Shown here piece after piece: positions 32,947 through 44,802 of a stretch of DNA of 64,000 bases. The position numbers were made by a program, and so were the translations under genes. How positions within the stretch are numbered: the stretch's first letter is position 1; the number at the start of each line of letters is the position of its first letter. This DNA is from Trema orientale (lineage: Eukaryota; Streptophyta; Magnoliopsida; Rosales; Cannabaceae). Below the pieces are notes generated by a model. That model did no database searches, was not told where the DNA came from, and worked only from the letters and a program-made list of their open reading frames with translations. The stretch lies in contig JXTC01000107.1 in assembly GCA_002914845.1 (NCBI GenBank), positions 817,123-881,122 of the forward strand. The letters are read 5' to 3'.

Positions 32947-35900
32947 TCATCCTGCAGAATGAAGATCAACGGGCTCAACTAACCGAGATCTCCGTCTCTT
33001 CTTTCCATCAGGAGTGCATCTCAGACCACCAATCTTTCCAACTTTCACAGAAAATTTGCAATTTGGTGGTGATGGCATTTCTGTTGACCTATGTAATTTG
33101 GAAGCATCGACTGAGGGAGATTTATCTGTTCCAAACTTTTCACTATAGCCCTTTCTACGTGCTTTTTTTGTTGGAGACTTGACTCTCTTCCTTGACAAGC
33201 GAAGCTGAGTTTCTCCTCTTCTCTTGTCATGGCTAAGAAGCCGAACTCGGAAAGGATTCTGTGCTGTGTGGCAGACAGAATCTCCATTCACCCCACTCCT
33301 GTCCAAGTCAACATCCCCATTGTTGACCTGAAGATCATAATAAAAGAAAGGAACTCACCATCACCCAAAAAGAAAATATCCACTTTTTTGAACATCTAAA
33401 GAATTATAGAGAAGCTTATAAGGTAGTGTACTAATAGCCAATCGTTAGACAGCCAATTTATCAGACCAGTGAAAACAAGGGAATTACCAGTTGCAGTAAT
33501 GCAGAAAAGCTTCGAGCCACATCATATTTCTCTCGCCCTTCTACAACATTAGCAAATGACAAGACATTTCTACCATCAGCTTCGAGGGATAGTTTGTCAA
33601 GGATTCTTTGACCATAGTCATGAATATCAAATTCAGGGTGCGATTCCTATCAGAAATAAAACCTATCTTTACTTCAAATCACCAGAGACAAAATTTAAGC
33701 AAGCAGAAAAAGTATTACAAACACTGGCATTCCCTATTAAATTGAAGAAAGAAATGAATTGACTTATTGAAATGGAGATAATAGATAAAAATTACCTGTT
33801 CTTCCAGGTTGTGCTCAATTTTCTGCTTCCATGTTGTAACCCGTGCTGCCAATGCACTCTGCTTCTCAGTTTCAGCTATGCTAGCGAGCAGAGCATCCTA
33901 CACGATGGCAGATAATTAACCAACCAAACAACAGCAGGAGATACTAATTAAAGGTGGCAAAATATCGGCACAAATTAATAGTACTACAGAAAAAGAAAAG
34001 AAAAACATAAGAAAACATGCATAACTTAAAGCAACAAAAATATATGGACCAGCTTTTTTTCTATCTTAATCTATTTTTTATCTTAGAGGCTATGACTTCC
34101 TCTGTTTTCCAACTGACATTATCCTTTTTCTTTTAAAGCTTATGAAGAACAGACGTGGAGCAAGGAAAAGAAAATCAGGAACTGCTGGCAAGTGAAAAGT
34201 TATAGCAAATGAACAAGCATCTGTTGCAGACCTAGCAACACATTATGAGCTTTACTTCTTGACTGATTTAAGTCAACTTGGAAGGCAGCAAAAAGTATCT
34301 ACAAGATACATGCTTTAACAAAATTTTAGACTATTCCTCTTAAATAGTATAAGTTCTACCTATGGATAAATGCATGCAATTATTACAGTGAAACAGCTAG
34401 ATATGCCTAAAGTTTCATAACACAAATGGTGACCCTCAACTAACTGAAAGACAGAGTTCCAAAAGCAAATATACTTATTAGTTGGAATGCAACTCAAAAA
34501 ATTATCATTAGCACAATTCACAAGCAAAGTTTTAAATTCAGGCTTACTAGGTGAGAGCGACATAGATCTTCTAGGCTTTCATGAGGATTTGCATCCTCGT
34601 GTCCAAAAGCTTCATCAACACCAAAGTTATCACCATCGCCATCATGCTGCGAAAGATCAACGAGTAATCATTCATACAAAACTACCCAATGCTTCATTGT
34701 ATAGAAAATAAGCAAGATACCATTAGCCAAACCTTTTCAGCTTGATAAGGTACATCTTCATCCATGAAATTCTCTGGCATGTCATCATCATCAGGCTGCC
34801 CAAAATCAGGAAATCCTGTATGATCTTCATTTTTGTCATTGCCATCCTCAGAATTGAAAAAGGCATCAAAAGTTCGATTTCCCCCAGTAATAAGAGATTC
34901 CCGGAGCTGAAATAAAGGAATGTTGCATCACCAAAAAGATAGCAAGTACGAGTAAATTAACATTTAAAAAAAAAAAAAAAAAAAAGCCCACCTTTTCATA
35001 TAATGGAGGAGACTGAGACTCCCTTTGTCTTTTACGGGCATGACTTTGCATCTCCCACAATTTTGTCAGATCTGGACTAATAGTACCTCGCAATCTTGCA
35101 GGAGGAAACAGTGTAGCTATAGACACACTCTTAGTAGACGTAACCCGATTCCTTTTAAGAGCTTTAACTGTTGCGGGGAGGAAAAAAAAGAAGCAAATTA
35201 TAATTTAAGGTGCCTAGCTAGAAAGTTATAATGAATAGCAAGCTAAAGAAACAAGTAAATTACCTTTTCTGAAAGGTTTAATTTTCAAGCTTCCAGGTTC
35301 ATGGGGATTCAAAGGCTTCCAAGGATCATCATCATCTGAGCCATCTGATTCATCAAAGTCCCTAGGTTCTGAATATCTTTCATCCATATCAAATCCATCA
35401 TTGCCATCATTAAACGTATTAGGGGCAGGAGGATCAAGCCTGACATTAGAGTTATTAACCTCAAAGCTGCAACCAACTATTGGAGATCGATTGACATTAG
35501 CATCCTGGCTCTTTCTAACAGATGACTTATGTGAAGCTCCCCCAGAACGTTTAGTAGGAGACTGAAAGCTTTTGTGACGTGAGCTTCCCTTATAAGCACT
35601 ATTCGGACCTCTTCCAGCTTTATCCCCATCCAAATAATCCTGCACTGCCACTGCATCACAAGGATCTAATAGAATGAAGCCCCTATAAAGATCACTGGTG
35701 GCCAACTGCAAGCATATTTAATAATAATAAATGATTAAAAACACATACTAAATAAATTATAAATATCTCAAAAAAATGGAAGCAACTACATACCAGATAT
35801 GATTCCAATTCCCCGGCATCACCAGTACTATCTAAGCAATCACCTTCAAGTACAACTAGATTTGCTGGGGGCTTCACAAAATAATTCAAAGGCGCATCTT

Positions 35901-36914
35901 GCTCGGATTGAGCATCTAAGCAACTTTTTGCTTCCACTGCAAGGCAGTTATTTTGAGGCTGTTAATTTTGCAACAAGGTCTCAGCATAAATTAGTACGAA
36001 CAACATGTCAATAACTACCTGGGATGTCATCTAATCCCCAAAACAAATCATTTTCTTCATCAGCAACTTCCTGAGCACCGTCATTTTCTTGAGTCTCACC
36101 TGATGTCCCCTCTAATTGTTCCTGCTGTCTGCTCACCAATAATTAAAATACTATAGAAGCATAAAAATATTATCTGGAAGCATTATTTGTTGCTCAAAAT
36201 TTAGTAAGTCAAACTCATTATACAAAAGGATGAATACTTAACAGTTTTCCGGACCACATGTACATAAATACTTGGCTCCCCCAATGTCACTCCCACACAC
36301 ACACACACACACATGATTCTTTATCCCCCAAATCTCAAAATTGATTAAGTCAAACTCATTGAACAAAAAGATAGATACTTAGTACTTTGCTGAAACAAAT
36401 ACGCATGTACATAAACATTTAGCGCCACCTAAAAGATAAATCTTTATCCACAAATCTCAAAACTCATATTGAGAAATGACAAGAAAAATTTATAACAAAA
36501 GCAAACCTTTTCTGGGAAAGGAACTCCAAAGCACGCAAAACCAATGAATAGAGATATTCAACCTTCCGACTATAAACCTGAACTGACCCCTGAAGTAGCA
36601 GAGCAGCTAAAAACCCAGAAAAAATATTTTTCAAAAATTAGAAAAAAAAAATGTTAAAAAAATACAAAAATTGAAGAAAATAAGTTGAAATAGCGCGAAT
36701 GAAAGAGAATCAGACCTTCAGCGAAATTAACAGCGATATGACCCTCGGCTTCGGTGGGCAATTCACCGGAACAAATCTTTAACAGATACTCTTCGAGTTT
36801 GTGGGCAAGATCCACTTCCCAATTGGACTCTAGGTCACGCTCCGCCTGGACCCTGTGGTACCCTCCGCCGCCGGAGCCGCCACCGCCACTTGTTTCTTCT
36901 CTTCCCTTGGTCAT
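32947..36914 (-). CDS. CAPH2: condensin II subunit CAP-H2 (kleisin beta)
   Basis: Eleven exons on the minus strand: 36914-36716, 36606-36507, 36128-36019, 35936-35794, 35705-35264, 35167-34992, 34906-34733, 34646-34548, 33897-33796, 33646-33488 and 33327-32947. All are GT-AG and join without a break to 694 residues, the usual CAP-H2 size. CAP-H2 bridges the SMC2-SMC4 ATPases and the CAP-D3/CAP-G2 HEAT subunits of condensin II, which shapes mitotic and interphase chromosomes in the nucleus. The N-terminal part ([20 protein letters not shown], then [19 protein letters not shown]) is the conserved SMC-contacting domain. The middle is acidic and disordered ([20 protein letters not shown]). [18 protein letters not shown], about residues 517-534, marks the C-terminal winged-helix region. 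The last exon adds a basic tail ([15 protein letters not shown]). An in-frame ATG lies upstream at 36983, but homologues start near MTKGR, so 36914 is preferred. Confidence 0.95.
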
Positions 36915-37454
36915 TTTCTGTGGAACGAATTGGGTTGTATTGCATTGTGGTGGAGTCTCATTTGGGAACCCTAGGTTTTTCAATTTCTGGGGGTTTGAAA
37001 AGAAAAGTAATAGTAATAATAATAATAATTGGGGAAATTTTCTTTAGAAACGGAAAGTTTCGATTTTGATTGTTTCCCCTGAAAATTGGGAGAGAAAATG
37101 AAAGAAAATCTTTGAATCTGTGATTAAGTTTTAGCTTGGTTTTGCGGATTGGTGGTGCAAGAGACAAAAATGAAAGAGAGTGAGTTCAAAAAAAGTTTCG
37201 AATGACCGGTTTCCCGCTTCCTTCACTTGTAATATTCTTTTTTTCTTTTTTTTTTTCTTTTTTTTTTTAATTTCCCTAGTGTATTTTCATGTTCCTGTAT
37301 TGTATTGTAATTTTTTATTTGGGCCACTGAGTTTGAAGATTAAAGAACTGGCCCACCAATATAAGGCTTATTTCCACTTAAAATCTGAGAAAATTAGGTT
37401 GAGGCCACTTTTATGAAAAATTTAGGTGCCTATCCCTTTTTTACACTTTATTTT
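36915..37454. other. CAP-H2 5' flank
   Basis: Probable 5' UTR and promoter of the minus-strand gene, with an AAT microsatellite at about 37010-37030 and poly-T tracts at 37230-37270. It passes into the repeat block at about 37455. Confidence 0.5.
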
Positions 37455-39474
37455 AAAAGAAATGTCCACTTTTCTTTTTTATAGCTAAATGACCAAGTAT
37501 ATGTATTTTCACATTTATAATATACATATATAGTACTGATTATATAAATTTTTATACTGGGTATATAATATTTTACATATACACTAATATACCAGTTATT
37601 TTGCAATAACTTTTGAAAAATTGACATTTACTTACAATGGGTCCAAAATTCAGTTATTTTGCTATAAGACCTCCATTTTTATTGATGGATTCAATATTAC
37701 ACTATTACCTTATAACCCTAGCATCGGATGCGACTGGCACATTTGGCATCCATCTATGTCAGTATAAACTCCATAGTGGGATCCACATGAGCTCACATGA
37801 ATGGACCAGGCTAGATGCGTGAGTCATATTAGTCGTGATCTCTACATTATATCCTTTTAATTCACATAATGAATTTTTTTTTTTTCAAAATTCAATACAA
37901 TTAAGTCCTAGCCAAAAAAATTCACCGATCGAATCCATTTGATTTGCATAATTGCGTATTTGATCTATTATAGTAGCTAATTATATTAATCACTAAATTT
38001 AGGCTCAGATGATTAGGACTCAACTCTCAACACATTAAGGACATATTTATTAATCTATAATATAGAGTAAAATGAATAGAAAAAGGGCACGATATTCTCT
38101 TTCATGCGTAACTAATTGGTATGTAAATACATAAAAGGGGATCATAGTCTTCTTCACATATTTTTTCTTATTCCTCTTCATTCCTTTTCCCCTTCATTCC
38201 CTTTCCACTTATTCATTTTATGGATTAGTAAACATGGCCTAAAAGACTAAAACTAAATTAAATAAAGTTTATATAAACTTCAAAATCTAAATCTCAAGGG
38301 TACTCCAATGTCGTAAGGTTTGTAGTAAAAGTTTAAACTTCAAATGTTAACTAATATGAAATTTAAAGTACGAAGGAAATTATAAAACTCATATATTTTT
38401 AGTGTGCTTAGAAAATATGTGCATATTGGTTTATATTGTTACTTTTATGTCAAAATTTACAATCGACCCGCACGTTATTGGCTTTATAGAAACTTTGTCT
38501 AATCTAATAAGCACTAGATCAGTTTATCTACAGATGACAACAGGTGGGTTTAGTGCAGGTATGGCCATCCAGGCTCCGTACTCGCGGGTAAAATCCCCAC
38601 CCATACCAGTCCCATTTACGTGTTTATATAAGCAGGATGGGTTTGGGTATTACCTGTTATGGGTAATGGCTTCCTGCAGGTACCCATATACCCGACACCC
38701 ATTAAAAAAATTTATATATATGCTTTGGGCTTTAGGCTTGGCTACTTGAGCTTTTTTAAGTAATGAAAAATGGACTTTAAGGTTTTTTTTTTTTTTTAAC
38801 ATATATACATATATATATTATATTTTTAAAAATAATAATATAAATATATAATTGGGTTGGGTTCGGGGATGTGTATATCTAAACTCGAACCCACCCTAAA
38901 CCCATCACGGGTATAGTCTCTAAAACCCGAACTCGACCTACGTACCCGAATATTCGGGTACAACCTGCCCAGTACATGGGTTTTCAAGTTAAACTGCCAT
39001 CCCTAGGTTTATCCGTATTTTGTGGATTTGATTAATTCTCGATTTAATCGGTTATTTTTTTAATTTTGAACACTCACTTTAATTTATAGCAATTTTTTCT
39101 CATTTTTCTAAAGAAAATTTACTATAAAACTAATACTTTTCTTAAAATTGTTATCTACGATAATACCACAAAATTAGGCTGAGATTCACTTTTTGTGCCT
39201 CATTTTTGTCTTTCATATTCTTCTTTTTTTTTTATTGGTTAGTCTGGTTGTGTTTTTATTGGAGAACTTCCAGCCCCCCTCCCCTCTTTTCCCTCATTCT
39301 CACACAATATCTCTAAGTTATAATTTTAATATTTTGTAAAGGATAAATTTGGTCTAAAACTATTAATTTCCTAGATATTTAATCTAACGGCTATATAAAT
39401 AACTTTCTAAAAAGTGATATTCTTGAAAATTATAATCGACTCAACCATGTTAGTCAAAATTATGTAATTTTCTA

Positions 39475-39518
<44 letters not shown>

Positions 39519-39714
39519 GTATTTTTGTTATTCGGGGTATAAAATTATACTTCAATTTCAAGACGAAGTACCCAAACCACATTTAGGTTTTGGCTACATT
39601 TCTTTGTCTCCCTAATTTATAACTTAGATTGTTCAAATTTTTGAAGATCGTAGCAAAACTTTGTAAGCGCGAAACAAAACTTTTGTGCTATATATATGGA
39701 AACCAATCCATGTT
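37455..39714 (+). repeat. tandem duplication, copy 1 (~2.26 kb)
   Basis: The sequence from 'aaatgtccacttttc' to 'ccaatccatgttttta' is repeated head-to-tail at 39735-42288 with few differences by eye. It is non-coding: the parallel 61-codon frames at 37637 and 39916 look alike only because the DNA is alike. It carries a hAT-like element (38529-39005) and an ATT microsatellite (about 39478-39518). A more distant relative of its first 230 bases lies at 366-592. Confidence 0.9.
38529..39005. mobile_element. hAT-like non-autonomous element (copy 1, empty at the MITE site)
   Basis: The ends TACAGATGACAAC and, read inward from the right, TAGGGATGGCAGT are inverted. The flanks AGTTTATC (38521-38528) and GGTTTATC (39006-39013) form an 8-bp target duplication with one mismatch, as expected for hAT. 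The interior is full of 'acccg'/'cgggta' words typical of plant hAT MITEs. There is no transposase. The site 'tttttaaaaataataat' near 38823-38838 is uninterrupted here. Confidence 0.7.
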
Positions 39715-40799
39715 TTTATATATATATATATATAAAATAAATGTCCACTTTTTTTTTTTATAGCTAAATGACCAGGTATATGTATTTTCACATTTATAAT
39801 ATACATATATAGTACTGATTATATAAATTTTTATACTGGGTATATAATATTTTACACATACACTAATATACCAGTTATTTTGCAATAACTTTTGAAAAAT
39901 TGATATTTACTTACAATGGGCCCAAAATTCAGTTATTTTGCTATAAGACCTCCATTTTTATTAATGAATTCAATATTACACTATTACATTATAACCCTAG
40001 CATCAGATGCGACTAGCACATTTGGCATCCATCTATGTCAGTATAAACTCCATAGTGGGATCCATGTGAGCTCACAGGAATGGACCAGACTAGATGCGTG
40101 AGTCATATTAATCGTGATCTCTACATTATATCCTTCTAATTCGTATAATGATTTTTTTTTTTCAAAATTCAATACAATTAAGTCCTAGCCAAAAAAATTC
40201 ACCGATCAAATCCATTTGATTTGCATAATTCCGTATTTGATCTATTATAGTAGCTAATTATATTAATCACTAAATTTAGTCTCGGGTGATTGGATCTCAA
40301 CTCTCAACACATTAAGGACATATTTAGTAATCCGTAATAGAGAGTAAAATTAATAGAAAGAGGGAAATAGATTCTCTTTCATATGTAACTAATTAGTATG
40401 TAAATACATGAAATGGGATCTTAGTCTTCCATACACATTTTTTTTCCTTATTCCTCTCCATTCCTTTTCCCTTTCACTCCTTTTCCACTTTTTCCTTTTA
40501 TGGATTAGTAAACATAGCCTAAAAGACTAAAACTAAATTTTATATAAACTTCAAAATCTAAATCTCAAGGATAGTCCAATGTAGTAAGGTTTATACTAAA
40601 AGTTTAAACTTCAAATGTTAAATAATATGAAATTTAAAGTATGAAGGAAATTATAAAACTCATATATTTTTAAGGTGTTTAGAAAATATGTGCATATTGG
40701 TTTATATCGCTACTTTTTTGTCAAAATTTACAATCGACCCGCATATTATTGGCTTTATAGAAATTTTGTCTAATCTAATAAGCACTAGATCAGTTTATC

Positions 40800-41542
40800 T
40801 ACGGGTGACAACGGGCAGGTTCAGTGCGGGTATGGCCATCCAGATTCCATATTTACGGATAAAATTCCCACTTATACCCACCCCATTTATCTATTTATAT
40901 AAGTGGGATGGGTTCGGTATTACCCGTTATAGGTAACGGCTTCCCGTAAGTACCCATATACCTAGCACCCGTTAAAAAAAATAAATATACTTTGGGCTTT
41001 AGGCTTGGTTACTTGGGCTTATTTAAGTAATGGGAAATGGGCTTTAAGTTTTTTTTTATTATTATTATTATTACTTACATTACATATATACACATATATA
41101 TATTATATTTTTAAAAAGGTTGCCAATCCAGTAAGTTTTTTTTTTAAACCTATGTGTAGGTATTTTTTTTTAGCTATTGGATCATCATCTAATGATGATT
41201 TAACGGCTATAATGAGGTGCATAAAAAGACGTGCATCATTAATGTTATTTCTCTCTCTTACTTTTTACTATAAAAAAAATGTGCATGATAATTTTTCATT
41301 GGCCAAATTGATACCTATGTATAGGTTAAAAAAAAAATTTACCTACTGGATTAGTGCCCTTTTAAAAATAATAATATAAATATATAATCGGATTAGGTTC
41401 GGAGACATATATATCTAAACTCGAACCCACCTCGAACCCACCACAGGTATAGTCTCTAATACCTGAACTCGATATGCGTATCCGAATATTCAGGTACAAC
41501 CTGCCCCAGTACATGGATTTTCAGGTTAAATTGCTATTCTTA
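40800..41542. mobile_element. hAT-like non-autonomous element (copy 2, interrupted by a MITE)
   Basis: Same element as 38529-39005, with ends TACGGGTGACAAC and, read inward, TAAGAATAGCAAT. The flanks are AGTTTATC (40792-40799) and GGTTTATC (41543-41550), identical to the flanks of copy 1. It was therefore already present before the tandem duplication. It is split by the MITE at 41118-41359. Confidence 0.7.
41118..41359. mobile_element. 242-bp MITE with 9-bp target duplication
   Basis: The left end GGTTGCCAATCCAGTAAG and the right end, read inward as GGGCACTAATCCAGTAGG, are inverted, followed on both sides by 'aacctat.....aggta'. The 9-mer TTTTAAAAA flanks it on both sides (41109-41117 and 41360-41368) and occurs once in the empty site of copy 1. 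A 9-bp duplication suggests the Mutator superfamily. Same family as 3015-3258. Confidence 0.85.
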
Positions 41543-42029
41543 GGTTTATCCGTATTTTGTGGATTTGATTAATTCTCGATTTAATCAGTTATTTTTTAAT
41601 TTTGAATACCCACTTTAATTTATAGCAATTTTTCCTTATTTTTCTGAAGAAAATTTACTATAAAACTAATACTTTTCTTAAAATTATTATATACGATAAT
41701 ACCACAAAATTAGGCTGAGATTCACTTTTTGTGCTTCATTTTTGTCTTTCATATTCTTTTTTTTTTTTATTAGTTAGTCTGGTTGTGTTTTTATTGGAGA
41801 ACTTCCATTCCCCCCTCCCTCCTCTTTTTTTTCTTCATTCTCACACAATATCTCTAAGTTATAATTTTAATATGTTCTAAAAGATAATTTTGGTCTAAAA
41901 CTATTAATTTCCTAAATATTTAATCTAACGGCTACATAAATAACTTTCTAAAAATTGATATTCTTGAGAATTATAATCGACTCAGCCATTTTAGTCAAAA
42001 TTATGTAATTTTTTAATTATTATTATTAC

Positions 42030-42080
<51 letters not shown>

Positions 42081-42288
42081 GTATTTTTGTTATTCGGGGT
42101 ATGAAATTATATTTCAGTTTCAAGACGAAGTACCCAAACCACATTTAGGTTTTGGCTACATTTTTTTGTCTCCCTAATTTATAACTTAGATTGTTCAAAT
42201 TTTTGAAGATTGTAGCAAAACTTTGTAAGCGCAAAAAACCTTATAGAACTTTTGTGCTATATATATATATGGAAATCAATCCACGTTT

Positions 42289-42545
42289 TTTTTTTTTTTT
42301 TGTATATTTATAGGTATTGTCTTATTCAATTAAAATTCATCTCACATGTCCTTTTATAGTAAAAATTTAGAGATAAAAAGAACATTAAATAGTCTGTATT
42401 TTTTTTACTATTCAAATCATTATAACCGTTGGATCGAAATTCATCTCACATGTCCTTTTATAGTAAAAATTTAGAGATAAAAAGAACATTAAATAGTCTG
42501 TATTTTTTTTCTACTATTCAAATCATTATAGCCGTTAGATAAGCG
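42289..42545. repeat. MITE-related sequence with 104-bp internal tandem duplication
   Basis: 42332-42435 repeats as 42436-42539 almost exactly (period 104). The unit carries 'tttatagtaaaaa' and 'cattataaccgttggatc', words found in inverse orientation in the MITEs at 3015 and 41118. It is followed by a hairpin 'gccgtt...aacggc' (42531-42555). It looks like a third, reversed and internally duplicated family member. Confidence 0.65.
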
Positions 42546-44802
42546 ATCCAACGGCTAAAAAAAAAAAAAAACTATAGATAGATCATATGTAGTTTCATTC
42601 ACACAGTAGATATAGTTACAGTCGCGACACTAGGAAATAAGTTAAATACATCTAACAGCAATTACTTCACTGTCAATATATTCAATACTAATGAACGAAG
42701 GTTTTTTCTTTTAACCAACATTATTAACCGATAGGAGAGTTTCCGACGCCTTTGTTTTCATCATTTTAGCAAGCAATTGCAATCTAGTATTTTCGATAAT
42801 GTTGTCATGACTTCATATCCATATAGTGAGTTCTCTTGATAACTACTTCCATATTTATCTTAAAGTAGTCTTTTAAATGGGGAGACGAGAAAACAAACTC
42901 CTTAAATATAGAGGCAAATAAATTATAGTTAATTGTAAAAAAAATACCTTGAAGTTTGAGTATTCTATAATTTTAAACTTGAGATTTAGACTCTGCAAAA
43001 TAATGTTATAAGATTAAGAATTTGAGAAAATTCATATCATAGACGAATTTTTTGACTACTTTTAGTCAGGAAATGATAATATTATTCTATATCAAAATTG
43101 AGCTAGTTCTTATTATTCTATTTAATTTAGAGGGTATTATTGTCTTTTTATTGTTAAAAAAAATTAGAAAAGTCAACACTCGATATCGATTTTTACATAT
43201 TTTTAATCAAAATTTATTATTTTACAGAGTCCAAATTTCAAAGTTAAAATTACATAACACACAAATCTTAGAATTATCTATTGTTGGTAGTTTTATCACC
43301 AAGTGGAGTGCATGTAATGGTGGAGGAGCTCCTTTTACTTGGTTGTCGTTGCTTAGTGGTCAGGGATTCAAAACTAGGTACGCGTAAAGTAAATGTGGGA
43401 TTAAGTTCCTTAGTCCCGCCCCTTCTTCTATTTATTATGATTTATGAGAAGAGGTAATGGCTAAGTTTGCGAACCCCTAAAAATGAAAAACGCCAACCAG
43501 AGCATACTTCTTAGTTGAAATTATTTTCTTAGTTTAAAAAAGGGTGGTTGGTTCTAGTGCCACCCCTCTTTTTTCTTTCCCCACCCTTTTTAAGTTAATC
43601 TTTTATATACAAAACTAGCCTTATATAAAATGACATAAATATACACTTATGAATAATACAACATTTTTTTTTATCATACCTCTCTAATATACCAGTAAAA
43701 AAGCCATGAATTTTACGACATAAAATTTTATACAATGAAATCTAATCGTAATCATAAAATGAAAGATTACGTAGGACATTAGGCCAAATAAATCTTTAAT
43801 GATAATTTAATTGTAAATTGGTTGAACGTGTTTCTATTTTTTTTTTTTGTTTTGTTTTTGGTTATATATATATATATAAAGTTGACTTTTAAAAGTATAT
43901 CTTCCGCATGTTATTGATTTGGTTTAATTTATTATTTTTTTTATAAATCTTTATCTTTAATTATACTTATAAAAATGAAAAATAACATTTAATCTTGTCA
44001 TAGGTAGCTATAAAATTTCAAATATTTAAATGAGATGATATATATATATATATAAGTTATAAAACATGAAAATATAGCTTTTAATTATTTGAAGATAATA
44101 AATACTATTCAATCTTAAAGAAGAAGGATAATACTTGAAGTATCAACTTTTTTATCAAATTTTTAATATCAACACATGTGACATGTGATTTATCACTACT
44201 CAACTGGCGATAATGTTTAATCTATTTGTGGTAAGTTTTAACACATCAATTAGATGGTGACAACTTACATGTCATATATATTGGTACAAAAATTGAAATA
44301 TGTAGTGTTATCCAAAAAAAAAAGAAGAAATTAGAGGTGGGTGGGCAAAGAAATTTTTCATAATGGGTAATTTGGGATTAATGAAAATTTAAAAAGCGTG
44401 GGAAAAAAAAATTCTAAAATTTTAAAACTTTTTGAGGATTATTTAAATAAAGGGTGAAGAAAGAAAATATGGGATAGGAATAGAACTACCTAAAAAAGAT
44501 AAAAGTAAATAAACTGGCTGTAACATATTGGCCGTGGCTTACGATGAAATTACAAAAAGCCCTTATACCCATAGTATTATTGTGGGCGTTACCTTATATA
44601 ACATAAGCCATCCTGCACATTCATCACCATGTCGACATAAGTAAAGCTTCGAACTTCTTCTCCTCATTCCAACCAAAACGACACCAGTTTTAACTTGACT
44701 TGTACGCTTTTACGACATTTTTGATCCCCTTTTGCGTCGCCGGAATATCCCACCGGAGTATCGGAGTTCTGGCATTCACCGCCGGATAAGAAGAAGAAGA
44801 AG
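42546..44802. other. intergenic stretch and AMSH3 promoter
   Basis: AT-rich DNA with no supported gene. The 111-codon frame at 43052-43387 has no family likeness. The last ~200 bases become GC-richer and hold the AMSH3 leader, including one AAACGACA octamer at 44676-44683 and a short AAG repeat just before the ATG. Confidence 0.5.

Larger units (their letters stand above)
39735..42288 (+). repeat. tandem duplication, copy 2 (~2.55 kb)
   Basis: Direct repeat of copy 1, joined through an (AT)n tract at 39717-39734. It is longer mainly because of a 242-bp MITE plus target duplication at 41109-41368 and a longer ATT microsatellite (about 42016-42080). Confidence 0.9.

Noticed and set aside
36716..36983. 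Upstream in-frame ATG at 36983 as start of CAP-H2
   Set aside because: Homologues, from memory, begin near MTKGR, and the extra 23 residues are not conserved in character; 36914 was chosen.
37637..40101. Two near-identical 61-codon frames (37637-37822 and 39916-40101)
   Set aside because: Both lie in the tandemly duplicated non-coding DNA; similarity follows from the DNA duplication, with no protein-level constraint visible.
38402..40936. Frames of 115 and 82 codons at 38402 and 40688
   Set aside because: They run into the hAT-like elements and differ between copies by frame-altering changes; not genes.
43300..43445. Possible tRNA-like segment around 'ggattcaaaactaggtacgcg'
   Set aside because: No cloverleaf with acceptor, D and T arms can be drawn; the T-loop consensus GTTCGAATC is absent.
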